Source: Lentzea sp. (lineage in GTDB: Bacteria > Actinomycetota > Actinomycetes > Mycobacteriales > Pseudonocardiaceae). From it: DNA of 10,680 bases. The notes beneath the pieces were generated by a model. The model was not told where the DNA came from and searched no databases. It saw nothing but the letters and a program-made list of their open reading frames with translations. How positions within the stretch are numbered: position 1 is the first letter of the stretch; the number at the start of each line of letters is the position of its first letter. The DNA is taken from contig JASLAV010000998.1 of the NCBI GenBank assembly GCA_030146905.1, positions 1 to 10,680 of the forward strand, given 5' to 3'. Of this stretch, positions 1 through 6,053 are shown in pieces. Both the position numbers and the translations under genes were made by a program.

Positions 1-1122
1 TCGGCCCTGGACTTCTGCTTCGAGGGCGGCGGTGACCACTGCGTGCACCTCGCCGGCACGCTGTGGTTCTACTGGGCCGGCTGCGGCATGCTCGGCGAGG
101 GCCGCCACTGGCTGAACCGCGCGCTGGCGGACGCACCACCGGGTCCGTTGCGGGCGAAGGCGTTGTGGGTCAACGGATACGTCGCGACGCTGCAGGGAGA
201 CCTCCCCGCCTCCAGACGCATGCTGGAGGAGTGCCGCGACTACGCACTGGCCACCGGCGACGAGGTCGCGCTGGCCTACGCGACCCACCGCCTCGCGTGC
301 ACGCACCTGGTCGGGGACGACCTCGACCTCGCGGACAGCCTGTTCGAGGAGGCCATCGGCCTCTACCGCAGGCAGGGAACGGTCAACAGCCACACCATGC
401 TCGCCGGCGTCGAACTGGCGATCTCGGCGACGTTCCAGCGCGACTTCGCCGTCGCCGAACAGCTCTGCGTCGAGGCCAAGGCCATCGGCGAGGAGCACGG
501 CGAGCTGTGGGCGCAGGCGTACGCGATCTACGTGCTGGCGCTGTGCGCGTGGGTCCGCGGCGACTACACGCGCGCCGACCAGCTCGGCAGGGAGTGCCTG
601 CGGATCAAGCGCACGTTCCACGACCTGCTCGGCATCGTGCTCGCCATCGAGGTGCTGGCCTGGATCGCCGCGTCACAGGGCAACGCGGCGCGCGCGGCGA
701 TGCTGCTGGGCGCCACCAACGAGATCTGGCACACCGTCGGGTACCCCATGTTCGGGTCGCGCCACTTCGGTGCCCCGCACGGCGCGTGCGAGTCGGAGGC
801 CATCTCCGCGCTGGGCGAGCAGGAGTTCCGCGCGGTGTTCCGCAAGGGCATGGACCTGGATCTGGAGGAAGCCATCGCGTACGCGATCGGCGAAGAGCAG
901 GTGGAGCGGCCGAGGTCGATCGCGGAGGCTCCCACGCCGCTGACCCGGCGCGAGCAGCAGGTCGCGGACCTCATCGCCGGTGGCATGTCGAACAAGGAGA
1001 TCGCGGCCACGCTGGTGATCGCGCGCAGGACCGCGGAGGGACACGTGGAGCGGATCCTGCAGAAGCTCGGGTTCTCCTCGCGGACGCAGATCGCCACGTG
1101 GGTGACCGAGCGCCGCAACTGA
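1..1122 (+). CDS. LuxR-type ATPase/TPR transcriptional regulator, C-terminal part (5' end outside window)
   Basis: The reading frame is open from the first base and ends at TGA 1120-1122, giving 373 residues of a longer protein. The GTG at 43 lies inside the conserved region and is not the start. Most of the visible part is helical repeat sequence of TPR type. The last 60 or so residues (about nt 940-1119) are a LuxR/GerE helix-turn-helix, with LTRREQQVADLI, the recognition-helix region SNKEIAATLVIARRTAEGHV and the closing KLGFSSRTQIATWV. This architecture belongs to the large actinobacterial predicted-ATPase regulators, which carry an AAA/NB-ARC-like ATPase domain ahead of the repeats; that part would lie upstream of base 1. 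They are cytoplasmic DNA-binding regulators that probably respond to a ligand through the ATPase/TPR module. The ligand and target genes cannot be read here. The gene ends one base before the stop of the convergent LCP gene. Family assignment is firm; function is inferred. Confidence 0.93.
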   Translation, partial: SALDFCFEGGGDHCVHLAGTLWFYWAGCGMLGEGRHWLNRALADAPPGPLRAKALWVNGYVATLQGDLPASRRMLEECRDYALATGDEVALAYATHRLACTHLVGDDLDLADSLFEEAIGLYRRQGTVNSHTMLAGVELAISATFQRDFAVAEQLCVEAKAIGEEHGELWAQAYAIYVLALCAWVRGDYTRADQLGRECLRIKRTFHDLLGIVLAIEVLAWIAASQGNAARAAMLLGATNEIWHTVGYPMFGSRHFGAPHGACESEAISALGEQEFRAVFRKGMDLDLEEAIAYAIGEEQVERPRSIAEAPTPLTRREQQVADLIAGGMSNKEIAATLVIARRTAEGHVERILQKLGFSSRTQIATWVTERRN

Positions 1123-1123
1123 G

Positions 1124-2185
1124 CTAGTCCACGCACCCGTCGTTCGGCGGCGGCGGAGGCGGCGCCGTGGCCAGCTCGGTCACCTTCGCCTGCACCTTGG
1201 ACTGGTCCACCTTGTTCACGTCGAGCCCGTCCACGCGCGCGCCGCCCTCGATCGGCAGCGTCTCGAAGCGCACCTCGGACGGCAGGTTGCCGGCGAACTC
1301 GGCCAGGTCGAACCCGGCGTCGATCACGACGTCCTGCTTCGCCATGTCGATCATCGCCTGCACCGCGGTCACGTCCGCGCCCTTCACCCGCTTCGCGACG
1401 GCGGCCAGGAAGGCCTGCTGCCGCTTGGTGCGGTCCAGGTCGCCGTTGGGCAGGCCGTGCCGCTGCCGCACGAACGACAGCGACTGGCCCGCGTCGAGGT
1501 GCTGCGGACCGGCGGGGAAGTCCGCGCCGGACAACGGGTCCTTCGTCGCCTTGCGTAGGCACACGTCCACGCCGCCCAGCCCCTCCGCGATGTGGAAGAA
1601 GCCGATCAGCGAGATCTCCACCAGGTGGTCGATCGGCTGGTTGAGGAACGCCGACACCGTCCGCACCTGCGCGCGGCGACCGGCCTCGCGTCCCGCTCGC
1701 TCCAGCGTGCGCCTGTCCTGCTGGCCGGCGGCGCGCAGCCGGTCCTCCTCCGCGATCTTGGCCCTGCCGTACGCCTCCTTGATCTTGCCCTCGCCGCCGG
1801 ACGCGAGCTGGACCAGGTTGTCGCGCGGCACCGACATCGCCACCGCGGCCCCGGAAGCGGGGACGTGCAACAGGATCAGCGTGTTCGCGTTGTAGCCGCC
1901 GCGGTCGCTCTCACCCGCCTGCATGCGCCGCAGCACGTCGTCCGGCAGCGGTTCGCCGTGCAGGTCCAGGCGCGTGGTCAGACCCATGATCAGGATGTTG
2001 CGCCCGGAGGCGGACCGCGGAGCGTCGTCCGGGATCGCGTACGACCTCTCGACCCCCGTCGAGATCGTGGACACCGTCGACCACGCGACGCCGGACGCGA
2101 CGAGCACGGCCGCGCACAGAGCGGTCCAGACGGTGCGGAGCAGGACCAGAAGAGCAGTGCGGTGATGGCCACCACGTGATCGCAT
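1124..2185 (-). CDS. LytR-CpsA-Psr (LCP) family cell-wall glycopolymer ligase
   Basis: The protein has 353 residues. A basic N-terminus is followed by one membrane anchor (about residues 11-38), so the catalytic domain faces outside. The LCP domain covers about 60-285: NTLILLHV and SVPRDN (about 101-123, with the conserved Arg of the PRD motif), DHLVEISLIGFFHIAEGLGG (about 186-205), and SFVRQRHGLPNGDLDR (about 237-252), a signature of the family. Known LCP proteins transfer lipid-linked glycopolymers (teichoic acids, arabinogalactan, capsule) onto peptidoglycan. The C-terminus ends in a Pro run and GCVD; the LytR_C domain of some actinobacterial members is absent. I prefer ATG 2185 over the TTG at 2203 because GAGGGGGG lies 8 nt ahead of it, and the TTG itself overlaps that ribosome site. 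The gene is divergent from a polysaccharide-synthase operon, which suggests it ligates that product; this is inference. Confidence 0.93.
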   Translation of the reverse strand: MRSRGGHHRTALLVLLRTVWTALCAAVLVASGVAWSTVSTISTGVERSYAIPDDAPRSASGRNILIMGLTTRLDLHGEPLPDDVLRRMQAGESDRGGYNANTLILLHVPASGAAVAMSVPRDNLVQLASGGEGKIKEAYGRAKIAEEDRLRAAGQQDRRTLERAGREAGRRAQVRTVSAFLNQPIDHLVEISLIGFFHIAEGLGGVDVCLRKATKDPLSGADFPAGPQHLDAGQSLSFVRQRHGLPNGDLDRTKRQQAFLAAVAKRVKGADVTAVQAMIDMAKQDVVIDAGFDLAEFAGNLPSEVRFETLPIEGGARVDGLDVNKVDQSKVQAKVTELATAPPPPPPNDGCVD

Positions 2186-2193
2186 GAGAAGAA

Positions 2194-2201
2194 CCCCCCT
2201 C
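2194..2201 (-). promoter_or_regulatory. Ribosome-binding site of the LCP gene
   Basis: On the minus strand GAGGGGGG lies 8 nt upstream of ATG 2185. It decides the start in favour of ATG 2185 over TTG 2203-2201. Confidence 0.7.
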
Positions 2202-2204
2202 AAC

Positions 2205-2211
2205 TATCGTA
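2205..2211. promoter_or_regulatory. Candidate shared, overlapping -10 element for divergent genes
   Basis: The seven bases TATCGTA read as TATCGT on the plus strand (2205-2210) and as TACGAT on the minus strand (2211-2206). Both fit the actinobacterial -10 pattern TAnnnT. Seven bases further on, initiation would fall near 2217 for the plus-strand gene, almost at its ATG, and near 2199 for the LCP gene, at its ribosome site. No good -35 is visible on either side. Placement is inference from pattern and geometry only. Confidence 0.35.
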
Positions 2212-2218
2212 GGTGCAC

Positions 2219-2638
2219 ATGGGGGTTCAGCTGCCGAGTTTGGCGGCACTCGCGGTGCTGGCCGTTTTCACGCAGGCGGGGATCTGGGTGGACGGGGGCA
2301 ACCTCGGGTGGTCTTTCGGCGTGTGGGTGGTGACGGGCGCGATCGTTGCTTCGGCGCTCGTTCGTCGCGTGGGGTTGTGGACGGTGGCACCGGCGCCACC
2401 TGTCGTCTTCGTCGTGCTCGCGGTGGGCAACGCGGCGTGGCAGCGGCAGTCGCAGAGGCAGTCGTTGTGGGGGAGCAGCAAGGAGTTCGCCGCGGACGCG
2501 GTCCCGTGGTTCGTCAACGGGTTCCCGTGGCTCGCGGCGTCGGTCGGCGCGGCCGTCGTGGTCGCCGCCGTCCGCGTACTTTCTGGGGGGCAAGGAAGAT
2601 GCAGGTCTTCGTCGACGGCAGAGGCGGTAGACGGGTAG
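2219..2638 (+). CDS. Small four-helix membrane protein, DUF6542-like
   Basis: The protein has 139 residues from ATG 2219; an in-frame GTG at 2213 would add two. Neither start has a Shine-Dalgarno sequence, which fits a leaderless or near-leaderless message from the -10-like sequence just upstream. Four hydrophobic segments are visible: about residues 4-24, 31-47, 53-74 and 99-117. The pattern of a GLGW-like turn after helix 1 (here NLGWSFG), LWTV plus a Pro-rich APAPPVVF before helix 3, and a last helix starting PWLAA resembles the actinobacterial DUF6542 family as I remember it. No biochemical function is known to me. It is the first gene of an operon with a small membrane peptide and a polysaccharide synthase, so a role in envelope polymer synthesis or export is a contextual guess. 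Its 3' end overlaps the next frame by 40 bp. Confidence 0.75.
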   Translation: MGVQLPSLAALAVLAVFTQAGIWVDGGNLGWSFGVWVVTGAIVASALVRRVGLWTVAPAPPVVFVVLAVGNAAWQRQSQRQSLWGSSKEFAADAVPWFVNGFPWLAASVGAAVVVAAVRVLSGGQGRCRSSSTAEAVDG

Positions 2639-2724
2639 TCGCGAGGGTGGTCAGCGTGACCGTCGCGAGTGGACTGATCATGTTCGCCGCCGTGGTCGGC
2701 GCCACGCTGCTGGGAGCGTGGTGA
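2599..2724 (+). CDS. 41-residue single-span membrane peptide
   Basis: An ATG at 2599 opens a 41-codon frame ending at TGA 2722-2724. A GGGGGG run and AAGGAA directly upstream can serve as a ribosome site. The product has a basic N-terminal part (about residues 8-16, GRGGRRVVA) followed by one hydrophobic stretch (about 17-40) that ends GATLLGAW, so a single membrane span with the N-terminus inside is likely. About 83% of codons end in G or C, in line with real genes here. It overlaps the preceding gene by 40 bp, and its stop overlaps the next gene's GTG in a GTGA tetranucleotide, the usual sign of translational coupling. I recognise no family. It may be a small subunit or stabiliser of the membrane glycosyltransferase. 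The alternative is that it is only a coupling leader; the amphipathic design argues against pure chance. Confidence 0.6.
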   Translation: MQVFVDGRGGRRVVARVVSVTVASGLIMFAAVVGATLLGAW

Positions 2725-4613
2725 AGCGCGCTCCGAGGCTGCACTGGATCTCCATCCTGCTCGGGCTGCTCGTGTTGATGTGCGTGGTGTCGTTCCACGC
2801 CTACACCGCGATCAGGCCGGAGCCGGTGCAGCACTCCGGCGAACGCCGCGAGCTGGGTGAGCGCACGCTCGCGCTGGCGTTCCACGGCGGCCCGGATCCG
2901 AAGTGGACACCGCGTGTCCTGGACGTTCTGCGGGAATCGGGCATCAAGGCGACGTTCTTCGTCACCGGCACGCAGGTCACCCGCAACCCGCAGGTGACCC
3001 GCCGGATCGTGGCGGAGGGGCACCAGATCGGCATCGACGGCTTCCGCGCGGAGGGCGACCACGGCAACCCGCTGAACCTCGCCTTCGCGCAGGCGGCGCT
3101 GGCCGAGGTGCTCGGTGCCCACGCGCCGCTGGCCGGCCCGCCCGCCGAGGTCGACAGCGGCGACCGGCAGCACCAGGACATCGGCACGCTGGTGCGGATG
3201 TCGTTGCGGGAGCAGGGAGGCGTCGTCCGGCTGCACGACGACGGCAGCATCGGCGCGGACATCGCGCGCGAGCTCGCCAGGGCGCCCGGCTACCGGTTCG
3301 TCACGGTCACCGACGACCTGCTCGTCGAGGCGAACGTGGCGGAACGGCTCACCGGCGCGGTCACCGCGTGGTCGCAGCGCTACGGCGGCGTCGTGCTCGT
3401 GCTGTTCGGCACGGCGATCGCGATCGCCGCCCTGCTGGGCCTGCTGCGCACGTTCATGCAGCTCGGCCTCGCCCACACCGACCGACGGCTGCGGCGGGAG
3501 AGCGAGCTGGAGCCACCGCCGTGGTTCACACCACCGGTCTCGGTGGTCGTCCCCGCCTACAACGAGGCGCTGAACATCGCCGCCACGGTGAGGTCGCTCG
3601 CCGCGAACGACCACCTCGCCGACGTCGAGGTGATCGTGGTCGACGACGGCTCGACGGACGGCACCGCCGACCGCGCGGAGGAGCTCGACCTGCCGGGCGT
3701 CACCGTGATCAGGCAGGTCAACCAGGGCAAGCCCGCCGCGCTCAACACCGGTATCCGGCAGGCGAAGCACGACCTGCTGGTGCTGCTCGACGGCGACACG
3801 ATCTTCGAACCGGAGACGATCGGCCAGCTCGTGCAGCCGTTCGCGGACAGCGGCGTCGGCGCGGTCTCCGGCAACGCCAAGGTCGGCAACCGGCAGGGCC
3901 TGCTGGGGCGCTGGCAGCACCTGGAGTACTGCGCGGGGTCCAACCTGGACAGGCAGATCCTGCACGCGCTGCGCTGCATCCCGACGGTGCCGGGCGCGGT
4001 CGGTGCGTTCCGCAGGACCGCGATCACCGACGTCGGCGGCGTCAGCGACGACACGCTGGCCGAGGACACCGACCTCACGATGGCGGTCACGCGCGCGGGC
4101 TGGCGGGTCGCGTACCGGCCGCAGGCCAAGGCGTGGACGGAGGCACCCGGCAACCTGCGCGGCCTGTTCCGCCAGCGCTACCGCTGGTCGTACGGCACTT
4201 TCCAGTCGATGTGGAAACACCGCGGCGCGTTGGTGGAGAGCGGGCCGATGGGCCGGTTCGGGCTCCTCTACCTGCTGGCGTTCCACCTGCTGCTGCCGTT
4301 GCTCGCCCCGGTGATGGACCTGTACGTCGTCTACGGCTTCCTCGTGGCGGACGCACCGCTCGCGCTGGTGGTGTGGACGGTGTTCCTGCTCATGCAGACC
4401 GCGAGCGCCGGGTACGCGCTGAGGCTGGACGGCGAGTCGCTCAAACCGCTGTGGGCGTATCCCTTGCAGCAGCTCGTCTACCGGCAGCTGACGTACGTCG
4501 TGGTCATCCAGTCGTTGATCACGGCGGTGCACGGCACGCAACTGAGGTGGATGAAGGTGCGGCGCACGGGTCGGCTCACGAACGCTCCCGGCGGTACGGT
4601 GCACGTCACCTAG
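2721..4613 (+). CDS. Processive family-2 glycosyltransferase with N-terminal degenerate polysaccharide-deacetylase (NodB-like) domain
   Basis: The protein has 630 residues from GTG 2721, chosen because it forms a GTGA overlap with the upstream stop and has GGGAG 4 nt ahead; GTG 2718 is one codon earlier. Order: membrane anchor (about 9-28); NodB-like domain (about 48-198); second membrane helix (about 222-243); cytoplasmic GT2 domain (about 272-495) with SVVVPAYNEALN, VVDDGSTDGT, the metal-binding LLDGD (DxD, about 356-360), AEDTDLT (base region) and QRYRW (QxxRW, about 485-489); then three or four C-terminal helices (about 514-605). DxD, ED and QxxRW mark a processive synthase of the cellulose/hyaluronan/poly-GlcNAc type that uses a UDP-sugar and extrudes polymer. 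The deacetylase domain should lie outside the membrane. Its metal and base motif is FHGGPD in place of FDDGPD and its HxxxH motif is lost, so it is probably inactive. The product polymer is unknown. Confidence 0.93.
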   Translation: MKRAPRLHWISILLGLLVLMCVVSFHAYTAIRPEPVQHSGERRELGERTLALAFHGGPDPKWTPRVLDVLRESGIKATFFVTGTQVTRNPQVTRRIVAEGHQIGIDGFRAEGDHGNPLNLAFAQAALAEVLGAHAPLAGPPAEVDSGDRQHQDIGTLVRMSLREQGGVVRLHDDGSIGADIARELARAPGYRFVTVTDDLLVEANVAERLTGAVTAWSQRYGGVVLVLFGTAIAIAALLGLLRTFMQLGLAHTDRRLRRESELEPPPWFTPPVSVVVPAYNEALNIAATVRSLAANDHLADVEVIVVDDGSTDGTADRAEELDLPGVTVIRQVNQGKPAALNTGIRQAKHDLLVLLDGDTIFEPETIGQLVQPFADSGVGAVSGNAKVGNRQGLLGRWQHLEYCAGSNLDRQILHALRCIPTVPGAVGAFRRTAITDVGGVSDDTLAEDTDLTMAVTRAGWRVAYRPQAKAWTEAPGNLRGLFRQRYRWSYGTFQSMWKHRGALVESGPMGRFGLLYLLAFHLLLPLLAPVMDLYVVYGFLVADAPLALVVWTVFLLMQTASAGYALRLDGESLKPLWAYPLQQLVYRQLTYVVVIQSLITAVHGTQLRWMKVRRTGRLTNAPGGTVHVT

Positions 4614-4659
4614 GCCGCCGCACGAGGGGATCACGGGTGGGCCGCAGGCCCGGTTCAAC

Positions 4660-4808
4660 ATGGACCTCGTCGCGGCCAGAGCGCGTGCGAGCAAGGCGAG
4701 TCTCTGCTGGGCGTCGTGGTGGTCCCCGGACCGCGGGCGAACCTCCTGCCGGGCGTTCGTGACGCGGTGGACAGGTGCCCGGCGCAGGCGGTGACTCCGC
4801 AAGAGTGA
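4660..4808 (+). pseudogene. Relic of a P450-type [3Fe-4S] ferredoxin gene
   Basis: From ATG 4660 one frame gives MDLVAARARASKASLC, which lines up without gaps with the first 16 residues of the intact ferredoxin at 9699-9890, including the second cluster Cys at position 16; the first cluster Cys (position 10) is Ala. About 3 bases later a different frame (from 4710) carries GVVVVPGPRANLLPG, then VRDAVDRCPAQAVTPQE and TGA 4806-4808. That is the shape of a ferredoxin C-terminus: a VV-rich strand, a helix, then CPA-A-T. The acidic middle (the usual TxPxxFDQDEDG) is missing. This fits loss of roughly 40 bp with a frame change. The similarity is by eye over short stretches, so it could be chance, but both ends match in the right order and spacing. 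Confidence 0.5.
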
Positions 4809-4823
4809 GCCGAGCGGCCGTTC

Positions 4824-4868
4824 CGGTGAGGCGTCATCACCCGAGATTGATTCAGTGCCGCCTCACCG
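4824..4868. repeat. Perfect 10-bp inverted repeat with 25-nt spacer
   Basis: CGGTGAGGCG at 4824-4833 is the exact reverse complement of CGCCTCACCG at 4859-4868. The spacer contains the relatively AT-rich GATTGATTCA. There is no U-tract. It could be the terminator of the upstream glycosyltransferase operon or relic gene, or a protein-binding site. Confidence 0.5.
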
Positions 4869-4917
4869 ACACCTCTATGGCCTCTTTCCCTTCACCACGG
4901 TCGTCCAGAATCGTAAA

Positions 4918-4947
4918 CGCGACCACCACGGCGTTGTGGTGGTCGCG
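4918..4947. terminator. 12-bp perfect hairpin with 6-nt loop
   Basis: CGCGACCACCAC (4918-4929), loop GGCGTT, GTGGTGGTCGCG (4936-4947). This is a very stable stem with no T-run on either side, as is common for actinobacterial intrinsic terminators. It lies 305 bp after the glycosyltransferase stop and 141 bp before the TPR gene start, so it may end read-through from upstream or act as an attenuator in the TPR gene's leader. Confidence 0.5.
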
Positions 4948-5020
4948 CCGCCATGCGTTCTCCCGAAATCGGAAGGCCATTTCCGACCAGGCCGGACAAA
5001 GGGACGGCGAGGGTGGCGCT

Positions 5021-5044
5021 GTGAGTACCGGCGGTGTGTACCGG
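5021..5044 (+). repeat. Tandem direct repeat, 13-bp period, upstream of the TPR gene
   Basis: GTGAGTACCGG (5021-5031) and GTGTGTACCGG (5034-5044) match at 10 of 11 positions with starts 13 bp apart. They end 44 bp before the GTG of the TPR gene, so they could be a paired operator. No binding protein can be named. Confidence 0.35.
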
Positions 5045-5075
5045 GTATCTCTGCGGAGGGTGTCCGACGCACGTC

Positions 5076-5081
5076 AGGAGG
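5076..5081 (+). promoter_or_regulatory. Ribosome-binding site that fixes the TPR gene start
   Basis: AGGAGG, a full match to the anti-Shine-Dalgarno sequence, lies 7 nt ahead of GTG 5089. It is the only strong site in this stretch and excludes the far-upstream ATG/GTG candidates in the same frame. Confidence 0.85.
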
Positions 5082-5088
5082 ACCAGCT

Positions 5089-6048
5089 GTGCTCAACGGC
5101 GATGCATTTCCCGCTCGCGTGGACAGAACCGACGTGCGGCATGTCGAAAATCTGACCGGCGCGCTCAGGGCGTTGGATTACGAATACGGCGGAGGAGCCT
5201 GCCGCGATGCCTGCGCGGCGTTGCTGAACTGGGCGAACCCGCTGCTCGACGCCGGCCCGCCGGAACGGGTGCTGCACCGGCTGCAGGTGGCCATCGGGGA
5301 CCTGCACAACCTGGCAGGCTGGGCGTCGTTCGACATGGGCCTGCTGGAGTCCGCCCACCGGCACTTCGGCCGTGCGATGGAACTGGCGCGTGCGTCGGGC
5401 AACAGCGCGCTGGAGGCCAACATCCACTACCGGCTGGGCCGCGTGCACCTGCACCACGAGCTCCCGGAGGAAGCTCTGGCGTCGTTCCAACGGGGCCTGC
5501 CCATCGCGCAGGCCAGTGGATCGACGCTGGCCGTGTCGATCCTGCACGCCAACGAGGCGTGGGCGTTCGCGAAGATGGGCGCGGAAAGGCAGGCGCTGCG
5601 CCAGTTCGCCCGCGCGCAGGACGAGTTCGACCACGCGGAGCTGGAGGACGCGCCGCCGTGGGCGCGGTTCTTCGACCTGGCCGACCTCGTGTCGATCGGC
5701 GGCATGGTGCACACCGAGCTCGCCCGCACCTGCGACGTGAAGTACGCGAGGACGGCGATCCCGTTGCTCACCAGGGCGATCTCGACCGGGGGAGCGGACG
5801 CGTCACGCAGCCAGTCGTTCCGGCTCGCCGCGCTGGCGGTCAACTACCTCGTGCGGAACGAGGCCGAACGCGCGTGCGAGATCGGGGAGAGGGCGATGGC
5901 GGTGTCCGGTCCCATCCGCTCCGCCCGCACCAGGGACCGCATGCGGCCGCTCAAGCAGGAGGCGGATCGGTTGCGCGGCAACCAGGCCGCCGACCAGCTG
6001 TCGGCGCGCCTCACGACGTTCATGTCGGCGTCGCGGGGAGCGGCCTGA
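5089..6048 (+). CDS. TPR regulatory protein lacking the N-terminal XRE helix-turn-helix of its family
   Basis: The protein has 319 residues from GTG 5089 behind a perfect AGGAGG. It resembles the C-terminal sensor half of the actinobacterial XRE-family regulators with TPR repeats. The family landmarks I recall are visible: ALRALDYEYGGGACRDA (about 25-41), DLHNLAGWASFDMGLLESA (about 71-89), NIHYRLGRVHLHH (about 111-123), ILHANEAWAFAKMG (about 151-164), WARFF and a C-terminal RMRPLKQEADR (about 284-294). The helical repeats run about 65-265 and should bind a ligand or partner in the cytoplasm. Full-length relatives have about 100 extra N-terminal residues with the DNA-binding domain. No such sequence is found upstream in any plus-strand frame. 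The protein is therefore either a truncated derivative that has gained its own start or a stand-alone partner subunit. It is followed by a strong terminator and is probably monocistronic. Confidence 0.85.
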   Translation: MLNGDAFPARVDRTDVRHVENLTGALRALDYEYGGGACRDACAALLNWANPLLDAGPPERVLHRLQVAIGDLHNLAGWASFDMGLLESAHRHFGRAMELARASGNSALEANIHYRLGRVHLHHELPEEALASFQRGLPIAQASGSTLAVSILHANEAWAFAKMGAERQALRQFARAQDEFDHAELEDAPPWARFFDLADLVSIGGMVHTELARTCDVKYARTAIPLLTRAISTGGADASRSQSFRLAALAVNYLVRNEAERACEIGERAMAVSGPIRSARTRDRMRPLKQEADRLRGNQAADQLSARLTTFMSASRGAA

Positions 6049-6053
6049 GCCGG

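Larger units (their letters stand above)
4614..5088. other. 475-bp region without an intact gene
   Basis: Between the glycosyltransferase stop and the GTG of the TPR gene I see a broken ferredoxin-like gene (4660-4808), a small GGGCC/GGCCC hairpin (4639-4651), a 10-bp inverted repeat (4824-4868), a 12-bp hairpin (4918-4947), a 6-bp inverted repeat TCGGAA/TTCCGA (4969-4986) and a tandem repeat (5021-5044). The frame of the next gene is open back to 4855, but that extension has no recognisable domain and a poor residue composition. I found no convincing -35/-10 pair for the downstream gene. Confidence 0.6.

Noticed and set aside
564..1562. Minus-strand open frame across the LuxR-type and LCP genes
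   Set aside because: It reads through two genes with clear family motifs in other frames and has no recognisable domain itself.
2186..2203. TTG 2203 as the LCP start codon
   Set aside because: It would place the ribosome-binding G-run inside the coding sequence; ATG 2185 has that run at 8-nt spacing.
2903..4762. Plus-strand frame of 619 codons overlapping the glycosyltransferase
   Set aside because: Almost entirely Arg/Ala/Gly/Pro; a frame shadow of the real gene, which shows all GT2 motifs in order.
2514..4802. Very long minus-strand open frame (762 codons) antisense to the glycosyltransferase
   Set aside because: Its translation is Arg/Pro/His-rich low-complexity sequence with no domain. 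It mirrors the strong GC3 bias of the real gene, which keeps stops out of the antisense frame.
4855..5088. Upstream extension of the TPR protein
   Set aside because: The frame is open, but the added residues contain no helix-turn-helix and cross a 12-bp hairpin; AGGAGG at 5076-5081 marks GTG 5089 as the start.
4775..5155. Open frame of 126 codons ahead of the TPR gene
   Set aside because: No domain, mixed composition, and it runs past the well-supported GTG 5089 start in another frame.
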